Positions 11,801 through 21,966 of a stretch of 64,000 nt of DNA are shown here, piece after piece. Position 1 is the stretch's first letter, and the number at the start of each line of letters is the position of its first letter. This DNA comes from Hypholoma sublateritium FD-334 SS-4. Lineage: Eukaryota > Basidiomycota > Agaricomycetes > Agaricales > Strophariaceae. The position numbers were made by a program, and so were the translations under genes. The stretch covers positions 118,505-182,504 of the forward strand of contig KN817525.1 of the NCBI GenBank assembly GCA_000827495.1, in the 5' to 3' direction. The notes below the pieces were generated by a model. It had not been told where the DNA came from. It saw only the letters and a program-made list of their open reading frames with translations, and did no database searches.

Positions 11801-12640
11801 ATGACTGTCGTCGCTTGTCTCCTCGGAAGAACCGGCCTCTGAGGGTCGTCCGGGTGGTGAAGAAGGCGGTACCGATGCGTAATCGTCGCGGTTATTGACT
11901 ATTGCATTAATTATATCAGATTTAGTGAGAGTTTCGCCGTCATCCGGTAAGCCAGCGAGCTCATACAACCGGACTAGGTCGCCTTTAAGTAGTCTGCTCA
12001 GCCTCTTGGGTGGCGCGGAGTTGATTAAGTAGTCGTCGGCTGCGACCAGGTAAGCTTCTATTTCTATAGTCAGATAGGGGTTAGACGTACATGAATCGTC
12101 GTTCTCTTCCTCCTGTTCCTCATCATCATCATCCTCTTCGGCAGCATCGCCGCCCTCTGAAGCATTCGAGGCCATTTCCGTCACGGATATTGCATCGACA
12201 TCCATATCGCTGGCATCTGACAGGCTCTCCTCGCTCGTTGTCTGTTGGTAGAACGTGTGCGATGTTGTGTTGGTCGTCCTTGGCCGCTTCTGCCTACCCG
12301 AACCGCGCGTCGACCGTCCATGCGTATGGTTATTCTCGTTGCTGCTCACGACGCGCTTCCGCTTTGATCCAGTGATCACATGACTTGACTCGCGCATCAG
12401 CTGGGACTGAGCGTCCTTCTCGGCCAGATGAATACGAGAGGGAAGGCGACGGAGGTTGGGTTGCAACGGCACCAGGACAGGTCGACCGGCTTTTGGAAGT
12501 GGGGAAGACACGAACTCGGCGGGCGGCTCGGCCGAGAGACGGTTGGAGGGGCGCCTTAGCGTCTTTCTGCGTGTTGTCGAAGGAGAGCTGATGGACGATG
12601 ACGGTGCTCTGTGTTGCGGTGAGCGCCTTGCGTGAGCCAT
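8820..12640 (-). CDS. Very large protein: SAP domain(s), long acidic region and C-terminal protein kinase
   Basis: This is one long gene of about 1,150 residues; exons join in frame (for example an intron between ...AMEDD and VDLTVATAK). The N-terminal ~350 residues are basic/Ser-rich with KRKR clusters and a SAP-like helix pair (LKGDLVRLYELAGLPDDGE). Next come ~400 residues of Glu/Asp tracts mixed with RRKPK and RSRLRPRRPRKK patches. A second SAP motif follows (LVRMRRDDLVRLCETREI...), then the kinase. Kinase signatures: glycine loop IGSGGFKDVF, helix-C KELKLLG, FNHPNIVRF, HRDCKSSN, DFGLAKV, NWQAPELW and HEHQDRPTI. The beta-3 VAIK lysine is missing: the sequence reads KIAISEF. SAP domains bind AT-rich DNA, so a nuclear, chromatin-linked kinase-like role is inferred. 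The start is the ATG at 12638-12640 (MAHARRSPQ). A split into two genes is possible but the exons join without a stop. Confidence 0.75.
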
Positions 12641-13308
12641 AACCAATACTGACTACGCAAAGTCCTGCGGATCGCCCGGTCTCGCCAGATGGTGAAATAT
12701 TGGGACCGTCGTATGCCGTTGATCCAGGGTTTCTTGCTGGTAACGAATGGTGCTGGGCGCTAGCGAAAGCGCCTGGGATGTTTTTGGTGGCCAGCTGGCG
12801 CTGGCGTCGTTGTTGTCGTTGGTGGCGATAGCTATAGCGGACGATGTTCACTTTCCATTCTTTGTTTGCAGCCACTTTCTCAACACAGGCAAGCAAGAGC
12901 AAGCACCTTCCGAGTACGCACGTGATATTAGCCACGTGTGGCGTCTAGACTCACGGCTACCGGGCCGCTGCCGCTGTGTCTTTTCCGACTTGTCTGTCTT
13001 TGTTGAACCACAACCACGACTTGCATTTTATCCAATGGGTTCCTCAGTCGTCACCTTCTACATCTCAGGTTTGTCTGGGATACCCATAGACGACTTTCTC
13101 TGTCCTTAGCGCGTGTTCTCGCAATGCTTGCGTGTCTCCCAACCGTCGCCGCAAATTTTAGCCGAGCGCACAAACGGAATGCCCAACTGGGAAATTAGAA
13201 ACCTGGGGCCCATTTGAGCCGTTTATTCAATATATATTCACAACTTATAAAACCCTGGTGGAAGGACTTCTAATTCCCCCCACTGTCATCTTCGTGCAAC
13301 AGGTCATC
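12641..13308. other. Divergent promoter region between the kinase gene and the DUF6593 gene
   Basis: 668 nt between two divergent start codons. Minus-strand open frames here overlap the kinase 5' end and look like 5' UTR shadows. A TATA-like TTATAAAA lies near the DUF6593 gene. No other feature is seen. Confidence 0.5.
13245..13252 (+). promoter_or_regulatory. TATA-like box upstream of the DUF6593 gene
   Basis: TTATAAAA about 57 nt before the start codon at 13309, preceded by an AT stretch (aatatatatt). Motif and spacing only. Confidence 0.4.
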
Positions 13309-14325
13309 ATGCTTTTGAAATTTACCGCGCCGGACATGCTGAACACCTCACTTATCGACGTCGCGACCGGAGAGCGCGCCTACAATATCGTGACTGCTCT
13401 CTCGCCACCCGTAGAGGAGGCTGAAGGGCCTCCTGAGATTCCTGAGCATGCTTCGTCTTCTAGTCATAATGTCTCCAGCTCCTCGGCATCATTTCTAAAA
13501 AAGTCGGCGCCTGCTCTGAGCCCAGAAGACTTGAAGGGCGAACGACGACAGACCACGATCACCGACGCGTTTGGGGATATTTTGGCTAATATCTCATGGA
13601 ATGGAAGACGCCCCGATATCACCATTGCCAACGAAAAGGTTGGCGCTCTGACTGACCTTTTTGGCTCCTCGACTGTGCGCTTCATGTGCGTGTCATCACA
13701 TAGTACATCTTGGTCAATATGTACTGATTCTCGATAAATATTCTAGGCCTAAAATACTTGCTATTCCAACGCGTTTTGACACAGAATACGTGTGGACGGC
13801 GACCCCAGATTCTCTAACAGTACTTTTTTCCACTAAGTCCAACAAGTAAAATATTGACTCTTTTTGTAGCTGTTCGACTACGACACAGAAACCGTCAAAG
13901 GCTCTTTCCACCAAAACGCCATCCGGATCCCCTCTGGCTCTAAAACACCGAAGCCCAAACTCTCTTCGCCCTCCAAATTCCGACTTACCTCTCCTTCTAC
14001 ACACTTCCTGAGCGCCCGGTCGCCCTCATCGAGAGCGTCGCCCCATAGCATCCCCGAAGAGGCCGTACACGATACCAAATCACCCGAGTGCGCCAAATCC
14101 ACGTTCATCCCCACGCACCTCCCCGGGCTCGGCTCCTGCTACCTGGAGTTCACGCCGCATCCGCTGGCCCAGGACATCGAGATCATCCTGTCCTTCCTGA
14201 TGATGGAGATCCTACGCCGCGGGCGCTTCTCGCTGACGCCGTACACCTTCGAGCGGCCGAAGCTGTGGCAGTTCAAGGAGGCGCGCGATCTGTTCATGCG
14301 ACGTCTGCGCCGCAATACCATCTAG
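13309..14325 (+). CDS. DUF6593 domain protein
   Basis: Three exons, about 300 residues. The start MLLKFTAPDMLNTSLIDVAT is the characteristic opening of the basidiomycete DUF6593 family (hydrophobic strand, then NT.L.D..TG). Next come a Ser-rich linker, TTITDAFGDILANISWNGR, the segment AIPTRFDTEYVWTATPD and a closing helix IEIILSFLMMEILRRGRF, also typical of the family. A long Ser/Pro insertion (SKTPKPKLSSPSKFRLTSPS) sits before the last strand-helix unit, so the protein is larger than many relatives. Introns are about 60 and 54 nt; the first splits an ATG (Met) codon inside the domain. No signal peptide or membrane segment. The family is abundant in Agaricomycetes and has no assigned function known to me. 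The start was placed at the ATG that begins the domain; an in-frame upstream start (13258) would add 17 residues. Confidence 0.8.
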
Positions 14326-15098
14326 ACCTACTTTCGATTTATTTTTCGTCCTCCATCTGTTTCCGCTTGATCTATCCTGCATGTCCAGACTCGAGAGGTG
14401 CCGGCTTGAACGCTTTTGTTCGCCGCATGGCATAGTGACCCTTTCATTTCGCATTCATTTCCCTCTACTTTTTCGCCTTCCTGTTCATATTCGGTCTTCC
14501 CCTTGTTCGCAGCCCTGCATGCATGCACGAGATTATTGCTACGGCTTACTCACTCCCTGCGATCGCTTGCGGTCACCCACACAACAGGCTTCTTTTCTGA
14601 TATCTACATATGCACCACCTCACTTGTATTACTAGGTCATCTGCCCTATCCGCTATCGGCTGCGCTCATGCTCGCCATTCGCTCACTCATACATGTACAA
14701 TATTATATATATAGCATAGTCCTGACCCAAAATGATCTATCGTTTGTTTGAGTGCGCAACGAGGCAGTCGGAGGCATTTACGGAGAGAAATATGTCTCGA
14801 TAATGCTAGTCTTGGTCTGTCTTGGTAGAAGGAAGCATTATAACCTAAAACTCTCTGGAAAATAGAGATAAGCGATTTTCAAACACGTCGCGTCTTTATC
14901 AAGGGAAAATAAAACTTGAAGTATTTCGAAAGTTTGAGATTGCTTTGGTTATTAAAGTTGAGCTGAGTTTACATCAGTCACTAGTTGGTAGTTTGATGAT
15001 ACGCGTTGCACGAGCGTCGCAAAGACGGAATATGGCTCTTACTACTACTACTACCTTCCCAGCGGCCGTCGCTTTTCTCTGGCGCAAAACAGTGGCCG
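14326..15098. other. Intergenic region, nothing recognised
   Basis: 3' flank of the DUF6593 gene and 5' flank of the DUF6535 gene. Short open frames have no domain. The stretch 14690-14720 is AT-rich (atattatatatatag). Confidence 0.5.
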
Positions 15099-17500
15099 AT
15101 GTCGCACCCAGAGACATCCGCCGGCCAATGGAAATGCGGAGACGCGTTCCAATACCCACTTCCGCGCCCTAACGGCGACCCATGGGAGGTCCTCCTCGAA
15201 CCATACCTTAAAAAAGACAAACTCCGTTGCGACACCTGGAAGGACGAGGTCCAGACTCTCCTTATCTTCGTGCGTCTTCTTCTCGACGACCTGCGCCGTT
15301 TCCTCATTCGCGCACGCAATGCCAGGCTGGTTTATTCTCAGCGGTGGTCACTTCGTTCGTGGTCACCTCCGTCCAGACGCTGCAGGAAGACCCGAGCGAC
15401 GTCGCCGTGCAGTTGCTGGCGCGGATAGCAGACCAGCTTGCCAACAACGACAGCAGCACTGGCAGCAGCACAGCTACCCCATTCGCACCCAGCGCTTCTG
15501 CAATCCGCATCAACACGCTCTGGTTCATCAGCCTCATCCTGAGCCTGTCGACCGTCCTTGTCGGAATTGTCGCACTGCAATGGTTGCGCGAGCACCAGCG
15601 CTACACGGACCGGATGAGCCCGCAGGAGTGCGTCGGCGCGTACCACATGCGCGAGGAGGCGCTGGAGCGGTGGCTTGTGCCCCAGATCTTCACGGGCCTG
15701 CCGCTGCTCCTGCAGATCGCGCTTGTCCTCTTCTTCGTCGGCGCGGCGGAGTACCTGTGCGCGCTGAACCGCGCCGTCGGGATCCCGGTCTCTGTGGTCA
15801 TCGCGCTGTCGCTTCTTTTCCTTGGCGCGACGACCGTGCTGCCGACGCTGCAGCTCTTTCTCCTCGCCCTGTCGGGGCCGTCTACGAAAATCCCCGCGCA
15901 GTGCGCGTACAAGTCGCCGCAATCATGGGCCATGCACCGCCTCTGTGGATACATCTTCTTGCTGGGCAGCGTCCTCCACGCACACTCCCCGTTCCCGAAG
16001 CCTGCCAGCTGGGCACTACAGTGGCTCCCCCTGCGTTTCGGACTCTACACGGTGCACGACAGTTGGATCGCGTTCGACGCATGCTGGCTGCGCATCCGTA
16101 ATTGCTACTCTATGGCCGCGCACGGTGTCGCCCTGCGCATCCCGGGGCAGTGCCTCGACGCGCGCGCGCCGCAGCACGACGTCTCCGCGATGCTCGCAGC
16201 GACCATCCGCACATACACTGCGCATGCGCCAACGGTGCTCGCCGCGTACGCGTGTTTCGCAGAGGTCTCGCACGCGGCCCTCGACGACCAGGCGCAGGTG
16301 GGCGTGCCGCTGTGGCGCGACATGGGCCCTGTGCGGCGTATACAGCTATTCCGCTGCCAAAATTGGCCCAGCTACCCGCTGAAGACGCATCCGCGGCCCG
16401 TGGATGCGCAGGGGCTGCAAGTCATGCACGAGGAGCACCTCGCATTTTTCCTGTGGTCTCCCGGGCGGCCCTACCCGGAGGCAATTGCACGCGACGTCGG
16501 CGCCCACCTTCTAGAGCTGCGGTGCCGCATCCTTCAGTTTGAGTTTTCGAACACCAAGTTGCGGATGCTCGGATCTTACCAGAATACACTGATAGACCAC
16601 ATCTACAAGTATTATTGCCTGCCCCTGAATAGGGTCAGTATTGGGCGGCGGATGGTCCAGCATATCTCTCTCCCGGACGAGATTGTGAATGGTATGATAA
16701 CGATTCCAGTATTTTCCTGACTCTCGCTGTTCCTAATAAATCAAAATTTAGAATCCGTCGAGCAGTTACTGCTCATTTTAAAAGAATTCTTCCAGAGCGT
16801 GGATGCTGAGTACGAGTGTTGGTTCACCTGCGATTCCGAACAAGACGAAAACAGTATAATGACACTCAAAAACTTTTTGGAGATCCCGGCGTCGCTTCTC
16901 GACGGTTTGCTACGATCTCCAGGCGTCCATGATGCCGTCTTCGGATCCATCTTCCAGGAGATCACCGTAAAACTCGACAACGTCGCGCAAAACGACTTCC
17001 TGTTCTTCGCTGCCACCCATTTCTTGTACGAGTTTTTCTCCTTTCAGACTGACGACCTCGGCATCCGCCACCGGGACCTCATCGGCGCGCTTCTGCGCAG
17101 CCTCGCTCGCTACGAGGCACGCCTGCAACTGATGCACCATCCATGGACGTGCGAAGAACCCGATCTGTGGTCCCGCAACTACCTATGGGAGGACCCCGGC
17201 CGATATCGCATCGGGACGTGGGCTGTGCTGCTGGCTGCGTACGACGCGCAACCCGCCGGCGCGAATGCATTTGACGTGCCGCACGTCGTGGGCGTGAGTC
17301 GGTCGCACAGCCAGCTCGTGGATGTCGGTGTGCATCGGGAGGCGCACTCGGTGGTTAATATCGTGCCCGACATCGTGCACATGGAAGGCCCGCGACTGAC
17401 TTCGAACCTGTCGTTGCTCACTTCGGGGCGGGTGTCCGGACGAAATTCTATGGGATCTAGCGTTTCCGTGGATAAGAAGGATAGTGGCAGCGTACCCTAG
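15099..17500 (+). CDS. DUF6535 multi-pass membrane protein
   Basis: Three exons, about 760 residues. The N-terminal part (WEVLLEPYLKKDKLRCDTW, then AGLFSAVVTSFVVTSV) is the diagnostic start of the Agaricomycete DUF6535 domain: a soluble lead-in and a first transmembrane helix. Further helices are NTLWFISLILSLSTVLVGIV, LLLQIALVLFFVGAAEYL and VSVVIALSLLFLGATTVL, giving four close to the N-terminus, with WLREHQRYTDRMSP between the second and third. The remaining ~500 residues are soluble and mostly helical with no known domain. Introns: 15271-15325 and ~16692-16751, both restoring the frame. The start is the ATG in front of MSHPETSAGQWKCGD, the first one giving the domain. The family is large and lineage-specific; its biochemical role is not known. 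Third codon positions are GC-rich compared with the flanks. Confidence 0.85.
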
Positions 17501-17835
17501 TTTTCCATGCCATGGGTAGCTATGGGTAGAGTATGGAGTAGAGTCTTGAGATTGAATGTCATGTCGATATGCGGGAGCATCAAGCCCTTCAACCCTGCAT
17601 CAGAGTAAGAGTTATGCGCATATAGCACACATGCAAAATATAATAGGATCACTGTGCAGACGAGGGCGTACAACTCAAAGTTGTGTTCGTAGTGGTCAAG
17701 ACTCAAGGAGTCGGCCGCGAATCATCTCATCAGCGTGGCGAGGTGTGACACATCTGTGACAGGCGATAATTTTTGGTCTTCCTCTTGAATTCAATCTCCA
17801 AGCTCAAGGCCAACTCCAAAAACCAAACCAATACA
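17501..17835. other. Short intergenic region upstream of PNO1
   Basis: 335 nt between the DUF6535 stop and the PNO1 start. It presumably holds the PNO1 promoter. No motif I would defend. Confidence 0.5.
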
Positions 17836-18899
17836 ATGGTCGTTACTCATTCTACAACGAGCGCACCAGCCGCAGGGGGTGCGCCAACGAATCCGAAGAA
17901 AAATCGGAGAAAAATCACTCGCAAGAACCTCGCCGCCTTCCCATCTGATCCCTCCTCCTCGCAGCACCATGCCCAGGACGAGGAAATGACCTTCGATGCC
18001 GGCGTGCAGGACGGCCTTATGTCCCTCGGAGAGTCCGGATCGCAGCTTATGGAGCGGGCGAAGGACGCCGACGACGACGAGCTGATGATTGATACGGACC
18101 CGACATCACTAGCGCCTGAAACGAGTGCGGCACCCACTTTTGCGCCTGTCGCCCCCGGCGCGGACAAGACGACGCTCAAGTCCGAGACCAGACGGATATC
18201 TATACCCCCGCATCGCATGACCCCGCTGAAGAAGGACTGGCTGCATATCTTCGGACCACTAACTGAGATCCTTGGCCTGCAAGTACGGATGAATGTGCAG
18301 CGACGGAGCGTGGAGATCAGGGTGCGCTTCGGCCCCGCGCATTGCATCTCGCAGAAGTTAACCATTCACATCTTTTTTAGACATCCAAGGCTACCAAAGA
18401 CATAGGCGCCATCCAAAAAGGCGCCGATTTCGTGAAGGCATACGCCCTGGGCTTTGATGTGAATGTGAGCAGCTCCTTCCTGCGACCAATTCATTACAAG
18501 GGCTTATAATTCACGGATCCCAGGACTCCATTGCTCTGCTACGATTGGACGATCTATACCTCGATTCGTTCGAAATCAAGGATGTCAAAACTTTGCACGG
18601 CGATCATCTTTCGCGCGCGATTGGTCGCATTGCTGGGCAGGATGGAAAGACAAAATTCACGATAGAAAATACCAGTCGCACACGCATAGTGCTTGCTGAT
18701 ACGTATGTCACATTTAAAGCCAAGTACCAATGAGGCTTCCACTAATTTCGACTTCAGTAAAATCCACATCATGGGCTCCTTCCAAAACATCAAAATCGCC
18801 CGTGATGCCCTTGTATCGCTCATCCTTGGATCACCGCCTGGCAAGGTCTACGCCGGTTTGAGGACAGTGAGCAGCAGGATGAAGCAGCGCGCACTGTAG
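17836..18899 (+). CDS. PNO1: Pre-rRNA-processing protein PNO1/Dim2, KH-domain 40S assembly factor
   Basis: Pno1 binds the 3' end of 18S rRNA precursors next to the endonuclease Nob1 and recruits the dimethylase Dim1 during 40S maturation in nucleolus and cytoplasm. About 290 residues over at least four exons. The N-terminus is a variable, low-complexity tail with a basic patch ([13 protein letters not shown]). The conserved core starts at [17 protein letters not shown], continues through [15 protein letters not shown] and [14 protein letters not shown], and ends with the KH-like domain: [49 protein letters not shown] and, at the C-terminus, [19 protein letters not shown]. All these blocks are diagnostic of Pno1. 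The start was chosen at MVVTHSTT, the first ATG of the open exon. Single-copy essential gene in other eukaryotes. Confidence 0.95.
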
Positions 18900-19221
18900 T
18901 TCTCGCCTGGTCCTTTGTATTTCTGATTGTTGTGACTTTTTAATTGCTGTAGCAATGCTAGACTGTTTCCCGTCTCACTTCGAGCTGCCTTCATGGACGG
19001 GTATGTACAAGGTTTATATTGACAAATCGAGATAGGCGACATATTATTATAGATTATGGAAAGAAGACGGCTATGAGATAGGACATAGGATCGACGAGAA
19101 ATGTATGATATAGCTGAAACTTGTACTGGAGAAATGTGAGTGGTATAACATGCACTGCGCAGCCCAAAACGAAGAAGAAAACATCCTACAACCCTACTTC
19201 ATCCGGGTTTCTTGATAAGAA
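18900..19221. other. Convergent intergenic region
   Basis: Holds the 3' flanks of PNO1 (+) and the glyoxal oxidase gene (-). No gene or repeat recognised. Confidence 0.4.
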
Positions 19222-21652
19222 TTATTCGGATGAGTCTGCTGCTGATTTTCCTTTTGAAATCTCGTACTGATCGACGGCAGAGCTTTCCAGAACGCTGAAA
19301 GAATGGTGGGCCTTAACAATGAAATATTTTCGATGCGATAGACTCACTGTCGTATAGCGTCTTCGTCGACAGGAGGGCCATTCCCACTCCCAATCATCAC
19401 CTTCTTGCCTTCACTCGGAACGCCATTCACGATGATATATAGCCACCCAGGACCGGGAGGGTATATGTTCCCGTTCGGCGGCCCGCGCGCAGTCAGGATG
19501 CCGTTCTCAAGTGTTGTGGTCACCAAGTACACCAACCGCGAATTAGCATGCACTGCATGCGTAACGTAGCCTAGGTCCATTATCGATACTGAAAGACATG
19601 CATTAGCGCGTGCTTAGACTGGTGCAGCAGATACGCTGACGCGCGCGCACCTTTGACGTTGTCCAGCGCGGTGCCGTTCGGCACCTCTACATCAAGCTGG
19701 AATGACTCGTCGAAGTCGATCCTGCGTGGCACGGCGCCGACCGCCGGTCGTTCCTGCGACATGTACGGCGGGCGGAGCCACTCGACGCGGTACTCCGTCC
19801 CGTACTTGACCTCGCTGCGGTCTAGGTTGGGATTGCTTCCCGCAACCATCACCGCGCCCTTGGGAGTTAACGTCGCGACGCTGTGGTACAGCCGCGGGAT
19901 CGCGCTTGTCGGCATGCCGAGCGCGGAGAAGCGGCGCTGCGGGATGCCCGCGGGATCGTACAGTACGGGCGTTAATACGGGGTAGTCTGCATTCGACGCG
20001 CCGACCTGCTCGACGACGTTGCCGTACCCCGAGATTCCCGTCGCGCCGCCGTTGACGATGAGCACCTGCCCGGTGGGGAGGAGGACGGCGTCGGGCATGA
20101 CGCGCGCCTGCGGCATGTACTCCACCAGCCACCCGGCGGCGATGCCCGCGTCGTCCAGCACCATGCGCGAGCACTGCGACGACGCCGGGTTCTGGGACGA
20201 TATCTCGTAGCCTGGCGTGTGGTCGTCGAGGGTGGACCCGCCGCATATAAGTATCTCTGGGGTATAGTTGTTTTCCGGAGAGAGCGGAAGCAACACAGCT
20301 GTTCCGGTCATGGGGTATGTAACGCGAACATCGTTCGGAAGCTGGGGCAGATCTTGTTCCGTATTGGCTTGCCAGTCGTATATCATGGCGTCCCGGTTAG
20401 CGGCCATGAAGATTTTGCCATTCGGGAGAGAAAACGCAATTGGGAAGAGGTTCGAGTTCAAAGTCTTGACCAAGAACGAGATGTCAATCGGCATGCCGTT
20501 GGACCCTTGGATAGACTTAGGAGGGTAATACTCGACCGTAGGATTATTGACGGTGGCGTTATTCATCCAGCCCCCCTTCTTGGAGCCACCGATAATCATC
20601 GCGCTCCCGTCGTTAATGCGTATGACCGTGTTGTACCAGCGCGGACTCGCCATACGCATGCGATCGTGATTTTCGTACATAGCGCAGTCTTCCACAGAGG
20701 ACGAATCACACGGTGCAAAGAGCCGCACCGCCTGGAGCCCATCGACATCGCCAAAGTCCGCTGCCGACGTGTAGTCCTCCACTACCGGGTTCCCGCCCAC
20801 GTTCACCAGCGTGCCGTTGCTCAGAAACGTGCCCCCCGCGCAGAACGAGTTCGACTGCATCCGCAGTGGCGTCACCGCGTTGTCCTCGAGGCTGTATAGC
20901 GCGGCCCACGCGGGGTGCCCGTCGATCGTCAGCGGGTTGTGCTCGACCTTGTCGACGATCAGCGCGTGCGTATCCGAAATGACCACCAGCTGCATCGCGT
21001 GCACGCCTGTAGTCCCCTCCTGCGTCAGCGTCCAGTCCATGTCACGGCGGGCTGGCAGATTCGCGGCCGCGAGCACACTATCCCTTCCCGTCCCGCACGC
21101 CAGCCCCGCACAGCCCCGCGTGACGACGAACGCGTCGAGGTCAATCTTTGTGGGCCGTTGATATCCCGTCCGTGCGCCGACGTTCACGATCTTCAGAGTG
21201 TGGTGCGCGAGCGCGAGGTCGAACGCCCAGAACAAGCGCTGCTGGCGGAGCGGCGCCATCCGCGCGCTGTATGTGTCGACCTCCGCGACGCGCTTTCCAT
21301 CAATGATGACGATTGCGGGGCCGTGCTGGTTGTCCATACTCCCGAACCACTCGACGCCCGTGCCAGTAAAGCTGAACGACACCTCCGCGAGCGGCTCGGA
21401 CGTCGCGCGCAGCGACTTGCCGATGTATGCGGTCGAGTAGTGGTCCGTCCACGTCCCCTTGTACGAGATCAGTGGGGAGGTCGAATCATAGCTTTTCGCC
21501 CCCGGAGGGACGTAGTACGGCGTGAATGGCGCTTTTTTCTGTGCCGTAGGCGTTGTGTGCCCGTTCCAGGCGGGCTCCTTCGCGAGAACAGGTACCAGGA
21601 ACAACAGGAGGGAGACAGTAGGCCGAAACGAGCGCCAAATTAGCTCGCGCAT
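19222..21652 (-). CDS. Glyoxal oxidase-type copper radical oxidase, secreted, with extra N-terminal domain
   Basis: Extracellular oxidase that turns aldehydes such as glyoxal into acids and releases H2O2 for lignin-degrading peroxidases. A signal peptide covers residues 1-24 (RPTVSLLLFLVPVLA). Residues ~55-180 form an extra beta-rich module (YSTAYIGKSLRATSEPLAEV, GTGVEWFGSMDNQHGPA) resembling galactose-binding folds. The catalytic part starts near 200. Radical-site residues are visible: Cys in SNSFCAGGTFL (~270), Tyr in MASPRWYNTV, the Tyr-His pair in IPRLYHSVATLTP and a His in YVTHAVHANSRLV. One short intron follows ...GARAS. A TGA at 19344-19346 could end the protein, but it lies inside a consensus donor (GTGAGT). 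Splicing to the cag before 19271 adds a ~22-residue tail ending at 19222, the model used here. Next to the GH44 glucanase, same strand. Confidence 0.9.
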
Positions 21653-21966
21653 AGCGATTTTGAGTTACGAAGGTAGATCTGGCGGGAAGAGCACTCAGCG
21701 CACGACTTGGAGAACGGCGAACAAACGGTCGTGCCGTAAGGGTTGACGTTGAGAGGCTTGGCAAAGGCTTGGAAGCAGTGGGTCCACCAGCCCATTGCCT
21801 CTTCGGTACAAACAACACAGCCACTTGATTGCCGCTGAACGAATATAAAGGATATAGGAGTAGAAGAGCTCTATATGCAAGACTACGCGCATAAAAGCGC
21901 GGATTTTCCCTATATACAATTTTTATCCTTTTAATTAGCACGCTGACAGGACTCAAAACAGATCTC
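21653..21966. other. Intergenic region: glyoxal oxidase promoter and GH44 3' flank
   Basis: 314 nt between two genes on the minus strand. AT-rich runs such as cctatatcctttatattc (minus strand) could serve as a TATA element, but they lie about 180-200 nt from the start codon. Confidence 0.4.

Noticed and set aside
12330..12935. 201-codon minus-strand frame over the kinase 5' end
   Set aside because: Its first half is the kinase 5' flank and the second half a shadow of the first kinase exon.
15319..16542. Several Ala/Arg-rich frames inside the DUF6535 gene on both strands
   Set aside because: Shadows caused by the high GC content of the DUF6535 gene; the membrane helices are only in the called frame.
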